Shown: piece after piece, positions 36,919-46,562 of the stretch | Layout: the number at the start of each line of letters is the position of its first letter | Numbering within the stretch: position 1 is the first letter of the stretch | NCBI RefSeq assembly: GCF_001553455.1 | Contig: NZ_BBOX01000116.1 | Location: forward strand, 20,102 to 84,101 | DNA: 64,000 nt | Reading direction: 5' to 3' | Source: Streptomyces hygroscopicus subsp. hygroscopicus | GTDB lineage: Bacteria; Actinomycetota; Actinomycetes; Streptomycetales; Streptomycetaceae | The notes under the pieces: model-generated | What the model was told of the DNA's origin: nothing | Databases searched by the model: none | The model's input: only the letters and a program-made list of their open reading frames with translations | Program-made: the position numbers and the translations under genes

Positions 36919-37206
36919 ATGAGGCGCACACTGGTTGCAGGATTCGCAGCGGCGCTGCTGGCTGGTTCAGGTGTCGTGGCAGGGGCCGGAACAGCCACCG
37001 CAGGACCGGCCGCCTGCCAGACCTGGAACGACGCCCGCACCTTCGGCGGCAAGTGCTCCAGTGGTACGTACTACGCCCAGGCGACGTGCACCAACGGTTC
37101 CACGGTGCGAGGCGCAACTGCGAGTAATGGCTCCTGGTCGTACGCCTACTGTGCGAGCGTGGGCTCCAATTACAAGGCCAACTCCGGCCGGATCGTGCAG
37201 TTGTAA
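36919..37206 (+). CDS. Small secreted cysteine-containing protein
   Basis: 95 residues. Signal peptide about 1-28 (MRRTLVAGFAAALLAGSGVV, ending GTATAG), then a ~65-residue mature domain with four cysteines (ACQTW, GKCSSG, ATCTNG, AYCASV) and many Ser/Gly/Tyr residues. The pattern suggests two disulfides. GGGAGGAAAG precedes ATG 36919, an excellent ribosome site, and a terminator follows, so this looks like a live monocistronic gene in a degraded area. I do not recognise a function. Confidence 0.88.
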   Translation: MRRTLVAGFAAALLAGSGVVAGAGTATAGPAACQTWNDARTFGGKCSSGTYYAQATCTNGSTVRGATASNGSWSYAYCASVGSNYKANSGRIVQL

Positions 37207-37222
37207 TCTCCCCGGTCCGTAA

Positions 37223-37254
37223 GGGTCCCGGCCTTGATCAAAGGGCCGGGACCC
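37223..37254. terminator. Stem-loop after the small secreted protein gene
   Basis: GGGTCCCGGCC (37223-37233) and its complement GGCCGGGACCC (37244-37254) with a 10-nt loop, 16 nt after the stop. Confidence 0.85.
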
Positions 37255-37315
37255 TCGAGCGCCAACCGTGTCCCGCACACCGGGCACCGCACCACGAGCT
37301 CGTCCCTCAGGTCCC

Positions 37316-37566
37316 ACATCGACGACATCCTGATCCTGCCCCTGTTCTTTGCCCAGGGCGCCGGACCCCCCGGCTTTGCCCGCCGGATCGTCATCGGCCA
37401 GTACCTCGGCTTCGCCGCCATCCTCGCCGTGGTGGTCGCCGCCGCGTTCGGCGCCACCTTCCTGCCCGAATCTGCGACCCCCTACCTCGGCCTGCTGCCC
37501 CTCGCCCTGGGACTGAAGGCGGCCTGGCAAGCGTGGAAGCACCGTGCTGATCATCTGCAGACCTGA
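37316..37566 (+). pseudogene. CadD-like cadmium-resistance transporter fragment
   Basis: HIDDILILPLFFAQGAG, RRIVIGQYLGFAAILAVVVA and PYLGLLPLALGLKAAWQAWK follow helices 1-3 of CadD-type transporters (about 200 residues normally). The first helix is lost into the upstream terminator region, and the protein stops at about the midpoint. No intact start is seen in the membrane frame. Confidence 0.7.
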
Positions 37567-37570
37567 GTCT

Positions 37571-38131
37571 TCACCCAGCAGGCTGTGTGTCCTTCCCTGC
37601 GGTCTCCGCGGTGATGGCCCAGCGCTCGTGGTCTCGCCATTCACCGTTGATGAACTGGAACGCGGTCGAATAGCCCTCGCGCTCGAAGCTCAAGCGCTTG
37701 ACGAGGGCCAGTGAGGGCGTGTTGTCGGGCTGGATGTTGGCTTCCAGCCGGTGCAGTCCCAGTTCCCCGAAGGCGTGCTGGATGAGGAGCCCAAGCCCTT
37801 CGGTCATGTAGCCGTGGCCGGTCGTGGAGGCGTACGCGGTGTAGCCCAGAGTTCCGCTCTGGAGTGTGCCTCGGACGATGTTGTTGATGTTGACCCCGCC
37901 AACAATGGCGCCGGTGCTGCGCAAGCAGATCACGAAGCCTTCGTGCGTGGGCTGCTCGAACCGCTCAAGACGGCTTTCGAACGCTGCCTCCGTGCTGTCC
38001 CCGGCGCCCAGCCAGCGCTGGAGCATGTCGGCGCTGTCTTGAGCCAGCACCGTCAGCTCGTCGTAGTCCTGGCGACAGACGTGGCGGATGGCCACTCGCG
38101 GTCCTTGCAAGAGGTAGCTGCTGATTGCCAT
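37571..38131 (-). CDS. GNAT-family acetyltransferase (RimJ/RimL-like)
   Basis: 186 residues. GPRVAIRHVCRQDYDEL, GAIVGGVNINNIVRGTLQSG, GYTAYASTTGHGYMTEGLGL (acetyl-CoA loop), HRLEANIQPDNTPSLALVKR and INGEWRDHERWAI. Resembles ribosomal-protein-alanine acetyltransferases; the substrate cannot be assigned. Its 5' end overlaps the 3' end of the next GNAT gene by 79 bp, so the two are probably cotranscribed. Confidence 0.88.
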   Translation of the reverse strand: MAISSYLLQGPRVAIRHVCRQDYDELTVLAQDSADMLQRWLGAGDSTEAAFESRLERFEQPTHEGFVICLRSTGAIVGGVNINNIVRGTLQSGTLGYTAYASTTGHGYMTEGLGLLIQHAFGELGLHRLEANIQPDNTPSLALVKRLSFEREGYSTAFQFINGEWRDHERWAITAETAGKDTQPAG

Positions 38132-38667
38132 CCAGGGATCTTATGCAGCACACCGAACCACTGCTCGGCGCCGTACGCCTTGAATCGCTCCAGTTCGCTG
38201 AACCCGAGCTTCGCCGCGAGGCGCATCGAGCGGACGTTAGCGGTCTGGGTGTAGAGCACCACTGGCTCGCCGGGAAGCGCGTCGGCAAACCAGTCGAGTG
38301 CCGCCGTGCACGCCTCAGTGGCGTACCCGTATCCCCACACCTCCGGCAGGAACAGGTAGCCGAGCTCGGTCTCCCCTGCCTCGAGGCGGTTACCCGGACG
38401 CTCGGGGTCTTGCGGGTCGAGCTGGATTGTGCCGATCGTCGTTCCATCGAGCTCGACCGCGAAGAAGCCAGGGCGTCGCCCGGGCACCTCGGGCACCGTG
38501 CGTTCGAGCTCCGCACGTGGTCGAGGACCACCGAGGTAGGTTCCCACCTCTGGCGAGGCGTTCAGCTCGATGACCGCTGCGCGGTCCCGGGCCTCGGACT
38601 CGCGGAGTATCAGCCGCTCGGTCTTTATCGGGGCAGGTGGCCAGGCGAGGGGTCTGAGGTCAGTCAC
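38053..38667 (-). CDS. GNAT-family acetyltransferase
   Basis: 204 residues from GTG 38667. IKTERLILRESEARDRAAVI, FAVELDGTTIGTIQLDPQDP, GETELGYLFLPEVWGYGYAT and NVRSMRLAAKLGFSELERF. The domain is complete by about residue 180; the last ~25 residues are read over the next gene's start. An in-frame ATG further upstream would add ~29 unlikely residues. The tandem pair of GNAT genes points to local duplication or a resistance-type island, which is inference. Confidence 0.85.
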   Translation of the reverse strand: MTDLRPLAWPPAPIKTERLILRESEARDRAAVIELNASPEVGTYLGGPRPRAELERTVPEVPGRRPGFFAVELDGTTIGTIQLDPQDPERPGNRLEAGETELGYLFLPEVWGYGYATEACTAALDWFADALPGEPVVLYTQTANVRSMRLAAKLGFSELERFKAYGAEQWFGVLHKIPGWQSAATSCKDREWPSATSVARTTTS

Positions 38668-38817
38668 GGCGGTCAAGTTAGCCAGGGGCTCGGCAGCGAT
38701 CAAGACTGCGACTCGATGGGCCCCCGGGCAGCAGTCCGCCTCAACCCAAGGCATCGCTCATCGAGCTGAGGACCCACCCGCTCTCTGAGCACGGTCACCG
38801 GTGATGGGCTGCTGATG

Positions 38818-39400
38818 CTCGGCGGCCGGCTACGCCAGCGAGGACAGCATCGCGGGCAAGACGCACAGCGACGGCGAGGACGCCGCGCACACCTCGGGCT
38901 GGAGTGGACGATCGTGCGCTCGGCCTGGTTCGCGCAGAACTTCAGCGAGGGGCTCTTCCGGGACGCGATCACGGCTGGTGAACTCCGCCTGCCCGCCGGC
39001 GACGGCGCAGCGAGCTTCGTGGACGCCGAGGACATCGCAGCGGTCGCGGTCGCCGCGCTCGCCACGCATACGGGCAAGACCTACGAGCCCTCCGGGCCGA
39101 GCGCGGTGACCATCGGCGAGGCGGTGGCCTCTCATCTCCGAGGCCACCGGTCGTACGGTGCGTTACGTGCCCTCTCGCCCGGGGACTTCGTCGCCGAACT
39201 GGTCGCCGAGGGCTGGCCAAGGCCGACGCGGAGGACTTCGCCGACGTCGTCGGCCCGATCCGGCGCGACATGGACAGCCACCTGTCCGACGGCGTGCAGA
39301 CCGCGCTGGGCCGCGAGCCGCGCTTCTTCGCCCAGTTGGTCGCCGACGCCACCGGCGCCGGGGCGTGGCGCGACGGACCTGACGGCCGGCCGGTGCCCGC
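38818..39400 (+). pseudogene. NmrA/SDR-type NAD(P)-binding protein, 5'-truncated and frameshifted
   Basis: GLEWTIVRSAWFAQNFSEGL, LPAGDGAASFVDAEDIAAVA and YEPSGPSAVTIGEAVA in one frame; then FVAELVAEGW and, after another shift, ADAEDFADVVGPIRRDMDSH and LSDGVQTALGREPRFFAQL. The N-terminal Rossmann half (~100 residues) is missing. It ends beside the IS630 remnant. Confidence 0.82.
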
Positions 39401-39514
39401 CGGCGGCCGGCCGTACGAGAACGCCCCGCGATCATAAGGTGGCGGGGGCCACAACACCTGAACGCCCGCGGTGCCGTTGCCGGCCCGCTGCACGGCCTGC
39501 CCGGAACAGGCCGA

Positions 39515-40385
39515 TGCGGGGAGAAGTGATCGAGCACGATCGCGATGCGGATCTTGGGCGAGTAGAGGCTGCGCAGGTAGCGGCAGGACTGAAGGAACCT
39601 CGTCCGGTTCTTCTTCGGCTTGGTGTGGCAGTGCGGCTTGTCCCGGGCGAGGTCGTAGGCGGCGCACAGGTGGCGGACCACGCGCGGGCGGGTGTAGGCC
39701 GCCCGTCTGCGGGGGCGGGGTTCCCGGTCGGGGTCCTTGTGCCGTCCGCCGCGCTCGGTCCACTGCCGCCTGGGGCGGGGGCTGGAGGTTGAGCGGCTCG
39801 AACTCGTCGGGAGATAAGACGACTTCGGGTTCGCCGTCCTCGGGTATGACCTCGCCTTCGGCGATCGGGTAGAGATGCTCGACACGGGCCTTCTTGGCGG
39901 CGTAGTCAGGGCCGCGGGAGGTCTTCCAGGCCTTCACGCGTGGGAAGGACACGCCCTCCTCGCGGAGCAGGCTGCGCAGGCCCTCGTGGCTGATGTCGTC
40001 GACCACCCCCTCGGCGGCCAGGATGTCGGCCAGCTTGGCCAGGCTCCAGGTCGAAAACGGCAGGTCGTGCTCGGCCGGCTTGGACTTGGCGATCTTCTGA
40101 ATCTCCCGGCGTTTCGGGAGGCGAAGGTTCTGGGCCGACCGCCCCCGCACTTCGGGTAGAGCGCCTCGAAGGCGTCGCCGCTGAAGTGTGGTTCACGTCC
40201 TGCCTTCGGTCCGCGCTGGTGAATGTCACCCCAGCGATCTTCGCCACTGGCATGCCCTGCACGGACAGCAGCACCATCCGTGCCCGCCGCCAGGTCACGA
40301 CCGACCCGCTGCGTCTACGGATGATCCGCAGCAGGCGCTTTCCCTCGTCGTCATCGAACTCGCGGACGCGTACTCGCTCAGCCAC
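39515..40385 (-). mobile_element. IS630-family transposase, degenerate
   Basis: Starts AERVRVREFDDDEGKRLLRI and continues MVLLSVQGMPVAKIAGVTFT. A deletion/frameshift removes a linker, then LPKRREIQKIAKSKPAEHDL, WSLAKLADILAAEGVVDDIS and EHLYPIAEGEVIPEDGEPEV follow. More shifts: WTERGGRHKDPDREPRPRRR and IRIAIVLDHFSPHRP. The second DDE acid is in the degraded part (LDHFSPH for the usual CDNFSPH). Non-functional. Confidence 0.85.
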
Positions 40386-40421
40386 CAGCACAGCTTCACC
40401 GCCGCGCGCTGCCGACACGTG

Positions 40422-40754
40422 TCATTCCGTCGGCGTGCCGATCCGGAGCCGGTTGCCGTCAGGGTCGCGCAGCTCAACCTCACGCGCCCACGGAGCGTCC
40501 TTCGCCTGCACCCCGAACTCACCGGCGATGGCCTCGACATCACGGATGCGAAGGTAGATCAATGTGTCGGGGCGGGCGTCGCCCTTGTGCTCCGACAAGA
40601 ACAACCGCACCCCGCCCCGGGCGACCTCGACGAACGCGGGAAGTCCCGGTCCGAAGCGGTGTTCCCACTGTTTAGCGAAGCCCAGTCGCTCATACCAGGC
40701 AACCGCTGCCGCAGCGTCCTCGACGCGAAGAATGGGAATGACTTCCTCGTCCAT
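40422..40754 (-). CDS. Glyoxalase/bleomycin-resistance (VOC) family protein
   Basis: 110 residues from ATG 40754. DEEVIPILRVEDAAAAVAWY, ERLGFAKQWEHRFGPGLPAF, GVRLFLSEHKGDA and WAREVELRDPDGNRLRIGTP fit a single VOC domain. Such proteins bind drugs such as bleomycin or act as metal-dependent lyases/dioxygenases. The C-terminal E-x-x-DPDGN motif is intact. The gene stops 37 nt from the IS630 start, apparently undamaged. Confidence 0.87.
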   Translation of the reverse strand: MDEEVIPILRVEDAAAAVAWYERLGFAKQWEHRFGPGLPAFVEVARGGVRLFLSEHKGDARPDTLIYLRIRDVEAIAGEFGVQAKDAPWAREVELRDPDGNRLRIGTPTE

Positions 40755-40839
40755 GGAGCCATCGTCGCAGACCGCCCACGTTGCCTGATGCGGCACCAGC
40801 TGGTGGTCCAAGGACCCGAGCGCTCCTGGCCCACCAGTC

Positions 40840-41475
40840 CTAACGGGGACCGTCGAGTTTGAGCATCCCGTCGGGGAACAGCCGTGGATCCCTGGGGTCA
40901 ATCCAGGTCAGTCCCTGGCTCCGGGTCAGTACCGGCCAGTCGTGCCTGTCGTCCATTCCATCCGGCCGGTGCAGACACCGGCCCTCCTCCAGCGCCGCAG
41001 CAATCTCGTCCAGCCAGTCCACCAGTGGCCAACCACCCCGCCCCAACGGGTACAGATCGTCTCCATTGTCGACCGACCAGTGGCCCAGGTCGCCGTAGGA
41101 GGGCTCGCCCCTACGCGCGTCCACATACCAGCCGGACCAGGTGTCCCCAGCCGTCCGGGCGAAGGGCAGACTGCCGGCCTCTCGCTCCCAGTCCCGCGTA
41201 CGTATCCGGTACTCATCCACCAGGTCAGCGAGCGGCAACATCCTCATGCCGGACGGCAAGAGCCCAGAACCATGGCCCTCGTCGAAACCGTCATGGACCC
41301 GATACCAAGCCGCGAGCGCCACCGGGAACTCCACTCCTATGGCCACCTCTGCTGCCGCGATGTCGGTGTCACCAGCCGGAGGGCGCAGCAAAGCGGCCGA
41401 AGCAACAGCGTGGTCACGCAGCCACGTTTCGATCCGCCCCCAGGCGGCGGCCACCCGTTGCGTATCGTCACTCAC
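40840..41475 (-). CDS. SMI1/KNR4 (SUKH) family protein
   Basis: 211 residues. Core motifs: PPAGDTDIAAAEVAIGVEFP, AAWYRVHDGFDEGHGSGLLP (DG motif), MRMLPLADLVDEY and PYGDLGHWSVDNGDD-like acidic loop (SYGDLGHWSVDNGDDLYPL). SUKH proteins are often immunity proteins of polymorphic toxins or orphan regulators; no toxin is next to it. GTG 41475 is preferred because AGGGTG lies 6 nt upstream; ATG 41517 is possible. Confidence 0.82.
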   Translation of the reverse strand: MSDDTQRVAAAWGRIETWLRDHAVASAALLRPPAGDTDIAAAEVAIGVEFPVALAAWYRVHDGFDEGHGSGLLPSGMRMLPLADLVDEYRIRTRDWEREAGSLPFARTAGDTWSGWYVDARRGEPSYGDLGHWSVDNGDDLYPLGRGGWPLVDWLDEIAAALEEGRCLHRPDGMDDRHDWPVLTRSQGLTWIDPRDPRLFPDGMLKLDGPR

Positions 41476-41563
41476 GCTGAACACCCTATCGGCCGCAGTC
41501 GGCACGACCACGACCATCGCCGATGCTAACTGTCCTGAACCGGTCCCTACTGACTCCTCAGCC

Positions 41564-41842
41564 ATGCCTTCGCCTGGCGCGCCGCGGCCCGACTGCCCGT
41601 TCTGCCGCATCATCCACGCCGGAGCTCCCGCGAGGATCATCCACGAGTGGCATGACGCGCTCGCGATCGTGCCGCGCGGTGGCGACTGCACCGAGGACCA
41701 CCTTCTGGCCCTTCCCTGCGGCCACGTCGTCGACTTCGCCACCGGGCCCGTCGTGTCCGCCACCGTGCAACTGCGCGCCGCCGGCAACGGCCTCGCCCTT
41801 CCCTGGAGCCACGCCGCCCGCGAACAGGAGCCCGCCCGGTGA
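41564..41842 (+). CDS. Truncated HIT-like protein
   Basis: 92 residues. CPFCRIIHAGAPARIIHEWH and CTEDHLLALPCGHVVDFATG resemble the N-terminal half of HIT-superfamily hydrolases (CxxC zinc site and first strands). The C-terminal HxHxH catalytic motif is absent, so it is either truncated or a mobile-element variant. Its stop overlaps GTG 41839 of the next frame. Confidence 0.6.
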   Translation: MPSPGAPRPDCPFCRIIHAGAPARIIHEWHDALAIVPRGGDCTEDHLLALPCGHVVDFATGPVVSATVQLRAAGNGLALPWSHAAREQEPAR

Positions 41843-42347
41843 AGCGCCGTCTCTTCCGCCACTGCGGCCACGTCCCCGGCGCCCTCACCCCCGAGGGCCA
41901 GGCCGTCGTCGACCAGTTCCGCGCCATGCTCGCAGCTCTGCGCGACCCGCAGCCCTGGACGCCCGGCCACGCCCAGGACCCTGCCGTGCGCATCGGGCCG
42001 TTCGTGGCACGGGCGCACACCCGACCCGGCGACAACCATGGCCCCGAGATGATCGCCGTGGCCCTGGTCCATCCCGACACCCCGCACGACGTGGCGTACC
42101 TCCACGGCCACCGGCTCGACCACACCGAACGCGGCTGGCTGCGCTGCGAGACGACCGCGATCCCCGGCGTCTGGCGCCCGGCTACGCGATGCTCACCCAC
42201 GCCGCCGCGAACCCGCCCCTCCCCGACGACATCGGCATGGCCCCCGCCCGCTACGGCGTCCACGTCGAAGCACGCCGCACCGACGGCACCAGCTACACGC
42301 TGCTGCGGTCTCGGGCCCTACACCCAGACTGGGCCCCGCGACGCTGA
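41839..42347 (+). pseudogene. Hypothetical protein, frameshifted
   Basis: From GTG 41839: RLFRHCGHVPGALTPEGQAV and VALVHPDTPHDVAYLHGHRL. Near 42179 a base is lost and the sensible frame resumes as GYAMLTHAAANPPLPDDIGM and YTLLRSRALHPDWAPRR-stop at 42347. I recognise no domain; the composition and pairing with a HIT-like protein recall accessory genes of Streptomyces mobile elements. Confidence 0.6.
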
Positions 42348-42576
42348 CCGCCTCAACACCGGGCTGGAAGGCCGCAGGACGCCTGCACTCTTGGATGCTG
42401 CCGGGTAGGTTGTCCGCATGCATCTGTTCGTGTCTCCTCCGCCGCCCGCCAAGTAGGCGGGCAACTGTAAGCGGTCATCCCGGGGTTCCCGGGGTGACGG
42501 TTTGGGTTGCCCACGAGGGTTTCGTGCAGGCAATCAACACAGGAGAGCTCATTTGCATGCCTCTTCCGCCCTGTCC

Positions 42577-42935
42577 GTGAGGCAGGGCGTTCTCTACATC
42601 GTCATCGCAGCCACTGCGTGGGACACCGGCGGCGCCGTGGCTGCCGAATTGTACGACGCTGGCAGGATTGGCCCCGTGGCGGTGTCCTTCTGGCGCTTCC
42701 TGACCGGGCTCGCTCTGCTGATGGCGGTCCACCTGGTGCGGCGGTCCCGGAGGCAGGAAACCGCGGCCTCGCTGCGGGGCACGTTCATCGCGAACAAGCT
42801 CCGGTGTTTGGCCACCGGGGCAGGGCCGGCTGCGTAGCAGACCGCATACTTCGCGTCCGTACAGCAGGCAGGTCTGACCGTAGCCACGGTGGTGACCCTC
42901 AGGTCGGGCCCCGTCCCGGAACCCCCCGGCGCTGT
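42577..42935 (+). pseudogene. EamA/DMT transporter fragment with amber stop
   Basis: VRQGVLYIVIAATAWDTGGA, VAAELYDAGRIGPVAVSFWR and FLTGLALLMAVHLVRRSRR are helices 1-2 of an EamA protein. TAG 42835-42837 interrupts, then QTAYFASVQQAGLTVATVVT and LRSGPV (helix 4 and motif) continue in the same frame before the gene is lost. An internal deletion around 42790-42830 removed helix 3. Confidence 0.8.
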
Positions 42936-42964
42936 CACCGGCCGTCGATAAGGTGACCGCCGTG

Positions 42965-43498
42965 ATGGTGGGTACTGAAGAAACCCGGCTGGTCGTCCTG
43001 CGCGGCAACAGCGCCTCAGGGAAGTCATCCGTCGCGGCCGGCCTGCGCGAGCGGTTCGGCCGCGGCCTCGCCCTGGTCGGCCAGGACAACCTCCGCCGCA
43101 TCGTGCTCCGAGAGCGTGACCGGCCCGGCGCCGCGAACATCGGCCTGATCGACCTGACCGCCCGCTACGCTCTGGACGCCGGATTCCACGTCGTGGTCGA
43201 AGGCATCCTCTACGCCGACCGCTATGGCGACATGCTCGCGCAGATGCGCGCCGACCACCGCGGCCCGACCCACGGCTACTACTTGGACGTGCCGTTGGTC
43301 GAAACCCTCGCCCGGCACGCCACCAAGCCGATCGCCGGCGACGTCAACGACACGCAGCTGCGCGCCTGGTACCGGGAGCGCGATCTGCTGCCCGGCGCAA
43401 TGGAGACCGTCATCGGCGCCGACAGCGCCCTGCACGAGACCGTCGACCGCATCATGAACGACACCGGCCTGGCCCACCTGCCCGCCGTGGACCGCTGA
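42965..43498 (+). CDS. P-loop kinase-like protein
   Basis: About 177 residues. P-loop GNSASGKSS near the N-terminus, VVVEGILYADRYGDML (Walker-B-like strand), an LID-type basic region (RHATKPIAGDV) and AWYRERDLL. It resembles small kinases of the chloramphenicol-phosphotransferase/zeta-toxin fold. ATG 42965 or GTG 42962 follow AAGG; an in-frame GTG at 42953 lacks a ribosome site. The substrate is not readable. Intact amid pseudogenes. Confidence 0.82.
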   Translation: MVGTEETRLVVLRGNSASGKSSVAAGLRERFGRGLALVGQDNLRRIVLRERDRPGAANIGLIDLTARYALDAGFHVVVEGILYADRYGDMLAQMRADHRGPTHGYYLDVPLVETLARHATKPIAGDVNDTQLRAWYRERDLLPGAMETVIGADSALHETVDRIMNDTGLAHLPAVDR

Positions 43499-43679
43499 CC
43501 CGGGCACTGCTGCTGCGACAGACGGTGCGCCTCCATACCGACACAGTCGCGCCGGCTGCGCCCCGGCCATGAGGCCGACCACAGGTGCGGCCGCGCCGCG
43601 CCTCGCCTTCGGCCATGGGGCCACCCGTGCCGCTGTCACCCCAGACCATGGCTGGTCAGGGCGCCACGTCTGCCGAAAC

Positions 43680-44300
43680 GCACGCCCGGTCCAGGGAACT
43701 CGCTGGCCGGGGGCATGGACCGGACGCCACACGGGTGCGGAGGGGCTGGGCTGGAGGAGGCCGGTCAGCGGCGTGGCGAGGACGGGCACGTCGTGCAGGA
43801 GGCGGGACGCAGCCAGCAGCCCGGCCCGCGCGCAGGGCGCGGACCGGGTCTCGACACCGGCGGGTCCGGTGTCGTCCAGGACGGACAGGACGCGGGGGAG
43901 CGGCGGGCAGCGCCGCCGCCACTCCTCCGGGCCCGGCTCCTGAAGGGTGGGCCGGCGCCCCGGGACTGCGGGCACGCAGCGGTGAAGGCGTTCGTAGACG
44001 GGCAGTTTGGCGGCGAGGCGTCCGGGGCCCATGGTGGCCCGGCCGAGTTCGGCGAACGCCCGCAGCATTGGTCCGTTGTCGCCGTCGGCGGGGCCGCGCT
44101 GGCAGTACAGGAGCGCCTCGGGGATGACGGCCTCGCCGCTCCCGACCGGGTGGTGGGCCTCGGGGATCCAGTCCAGCGGCTGGCATACATCGCCGCGGCG
44201 GCGGGCGTCCTGGAGGAAGACGAGCGCGGTCTCAGCCACGGTCAGCGTGTGGCCGGCCTTCAGCCGCACGGCGGCCGGACCGGACGCGGTCCCGGAAGGC
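43680..44300 (-). pseudogene. Replication-relaxation family protein, C-terminal remnant
   Basis: VRLKAGHTLTVAETALVFLQ, CQPLDWIPEAHHPVGSGEAV, RAFAELGRATMGPGRLAAKL, RPTLQEPGPEEWRRRCPPLP, and LLHDVPVLATPLTGLLQ match the C-terminal part of replication-relaxation proteins of Streptomyces mobile elements. The winged-helix N-terminus is missing and the frame continues to the left as antisense of the kinase gene, so there is no genuine C-terminus. Confidence 0.75.
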
Positions 44301-44544
44301 CGGACCTCCGACGATGGGCCGGGGCAGCATGACTGCCTCTGAAAGCAAGGGCGTCGTCTCAAGGCGCGGCCCCGGATCGCGTGACGGCACGACCGGGCCC
44401 GCGTGGTGAGGAGCTGTGCGGCACCGCCGATGCGCGACCCCAGGGGCAGGAACCATGGAGCTGCCGGCGGCGCGGATCGCGGCCGCTTGGCCCTACTGGG
44501 ACGCCTGGTAAGGGGGGCTCGCTCACGGCCGGCTCCTTGTCGTC

Positions 44545-45392
44545 CTTGAAACCGCGTGCGGTGGCACGCTGCTCGACCAGCTCCACCAGGTTACGGATGC
44601 CGTGACGCTGGGCGGGGTCGGCGCTGTAGTCGGCGATCATGCCGCACATGGCGATACGGCTCCGGTGTTGATCCTGCTCAGCACATGGTCCAGTATCTCC
44701 CCGCCGACGTTCTCGATGTCCGCGTCAATGCCGTCGGGGATGACCTCGTCGAGCCGGTCACGCCAGCGCGGGTCGCGTCGGTCGACGCAGGCGTCGAACC
44801 CCAGCTCCTCGACGACGTACCGGCACTTGTCCGGCCCCCTGGCCAGCCCGACCACCCGGGCACCGCGTTCCTTCGCGAGCTGGCCGGCGATCGACCCCAC
44901 CGCGCCGGCGGCCGCGGAGACCACGACGGTCCGGCCCGGCTGCGGGTCGGCGATCTCCACCGCGAGCCAGGCACTGATGCCGGTCAGACCCAGCACACCC
45001 AGCAGGTCCTCCAGCGATGCAGGCAGGGGTTCGGGCAGCACCGTGAACGGGGTCTCGAGCTCGGCGTCATCGGCCACCTGGTAGTCCTGCCAGCCGGTGA
45101 ACCCCAGCACCAGCGCACCGACCGGCAGATCGGTGCGCCGCGAGGCGACCACCCGGCCGATACCCAGTCCGCGCATCACCGCACCCTCCTGCACCGGAGG
45201 CAGGGCGCTGCGGATGTCGCTCATGAAAATCCGGCTCGACGGGTCCACGGACAGCACCAGCGTGCGGACCAGAGCCTGCCCGCTCTCCAGTACAGGTACC
45301 TCTGTTGTCACCAGCTCCAGTCCGGGTTCCTCGGTGAGCCCCGTGGGGCGCTTGCTCAGCCTGAACGCTCGGTTCTTCTCTGCGGTGGGCAT
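44545..45392 (-). pseudogene. CurA-type NADP-dependent medium-chain reductase, frameshifted and 3'-truncated
   Basis: From ATG 45392 (GAGGAG upstream): NRAFRLSKRPTGLTEEPGLE, MRGLGIGRVVASRRTDLPVG, VVVSAAAGAVGSIAGQLAKE (NADP site) and ENVGGEILDHVLSRINTGA. One base is lost near 44655, then AMCGMIADYSADPAQRHGIR and NLVELVEQRATARGFK, where homology stops. About 60 C-terminal residues are missing. The AraC regulator directly upstream on the same strand may have controlled it. Confidence 0.85.
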
Positions 45393-45584
45393 CCGCATCT
45401 CCTCGTCCGCTGTCGGGTCCGGGCGCGGCCAAGCCGTCCGGACCGGCACCTGCGACCCGCATGCGCCGGCCGCGGCGTCCCGCTCCGGGGCGCCACTGTC
45501 AACGTATGCGGGCCGGGCCGGCGGCGCCGTGTACGTGGACGCCGCGAGGCGGTACGAGGCGGCCGTCCCGGCTGCCGGGCCCGC

Positions 45585-46562
45585 TCAGGTGTCCGTGGGG
45601 TGCTCGACGGGTGGTGCCTGGCGAGTGCGCCTGCCCTTGTCGCGGTACTCCTGCGGGGACATCCCGTGGACGGCACGGAACCGCCGGTTCAAATGACTGC
45701 TGTCGACGAAGCCCCACCGCCGCGCCAACGCCGCGACCGTCGCGTCTCCGGTCAGCAGATCCTCGCGCACCCGGGCGATCCGCTTGGCGCGCAGCACCCC
45801 CGTGAACGTGTCACCGGCGTCGCTGAACAGCCGCGTGAGGGTGCGCACCGAGACGCTGTGCGCCGCCGCCACCTGTTCGGCGGACAGGTCCCTGCGGCCG
45901 AGATGACTCTCCAGATATCGCTCCACCGCTGCCCGCCGGGCGGGTGGCGACGCCGACTGCAGCGCGCCCCAGCCGAGCTCGAGCAGGGCGTTGCGCGCCG
46001 CGACAACAGCCACGCCCGACAGCTGGGGAAGCGATGCGCTGAGGGAGTCCAGAAAGCTTCGCAGCAACTGCACCTCGGGCACCGGGCCACACGCCGGGTC
46101 GCCCACGCGCACCCAACACCCCGCATCCTCGAAAAGACACCGTCGCACCACGACACTGCGCGCGACGACGGGCTCACGCGCCACCACCCGCGCCGGACGA
46201 CGGCTCTCCCACAGGAGGGCATCGCCCGGGCGCAGCAACCAGTCGTGACCGCCCTGGTGGAAGACGGCGCTCCCCGCACCCAGCATGGAGACGATCAGGT
46301 AGTCGTCTCCCGTCTCCGCGATCTGACGGGCACCGCGTACACCACTGAACGGGCCGGATTCCCAGTCCACCAGGGCGATGTCATCGACCCAGCGGCGCCG
46401 GACCGCGGCTGGGCCCCCGTCCGGGGCCGACGGCGACGGCGACGGGAAACGCAGCGACCACGGCAGATCGGTCACCGTCCCCAGGAGACGCTCCCAACCG
46501 GTGGCATCGGACGGCCATGCGAAATCATTGCCCCGTGGCTGGGTATCTGTTTCCTTGAGCAC
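45585..46562 (-). CDS. AraC-family transcriptional regulator
   Basis: 325 residues. N-terminal AraC-binding-like domain (LVDWESGPFSGVRGARQIAE, YLIVSMLGAGSAVFHQGGHD) with RPGDALLWES cupin turn. C-terminal double HTH (about 225-320): LSAEQVAAAHSVSVRTLTRL and VAALARRWGFVDSSHLNRRF, then FRAVHGMSPQEYR. It resembles FeaR/NimR-type regulators. It lies upstream of the broken CurA-type reductase on the same strand, and may now lack its target. Confidence 0.9.
   Translation of the reverse strand: MLKETDTQPRGNDFAWPSDATGWERLLGTVTDLPWSLRFPSPSPSAPDGGPAAVRRRWVDDIALVDWESGPFSGVRGARQIAETGDDYLIVSMLGAGSAVFHQGGHDWLLRPGDALLWESRRPARVVAREPVVARSVVVRRCLFEDAGCWVRVGDPACGPVPEVQLLRSFLDSLSASLPQLSGVAVVAARNALLELGWGALQSASPPARRAAVERYLESHLGRRDLSAEQVAAAHSVSVRTLTRLFSDAGDTFTGVLRAKRIARVREDLLTGDATVAALARRWGFVDSSHLNRRFRAVHGMSPQEYRDKGRRTRQAPPVEHPTDT

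Noticed and set aside
43025..43680. Left extension of the replication-relaxation frame on the minus strand
   Set aside because: This stretch is antisense to the intact P-loop kinase gene and has no homology of its own.
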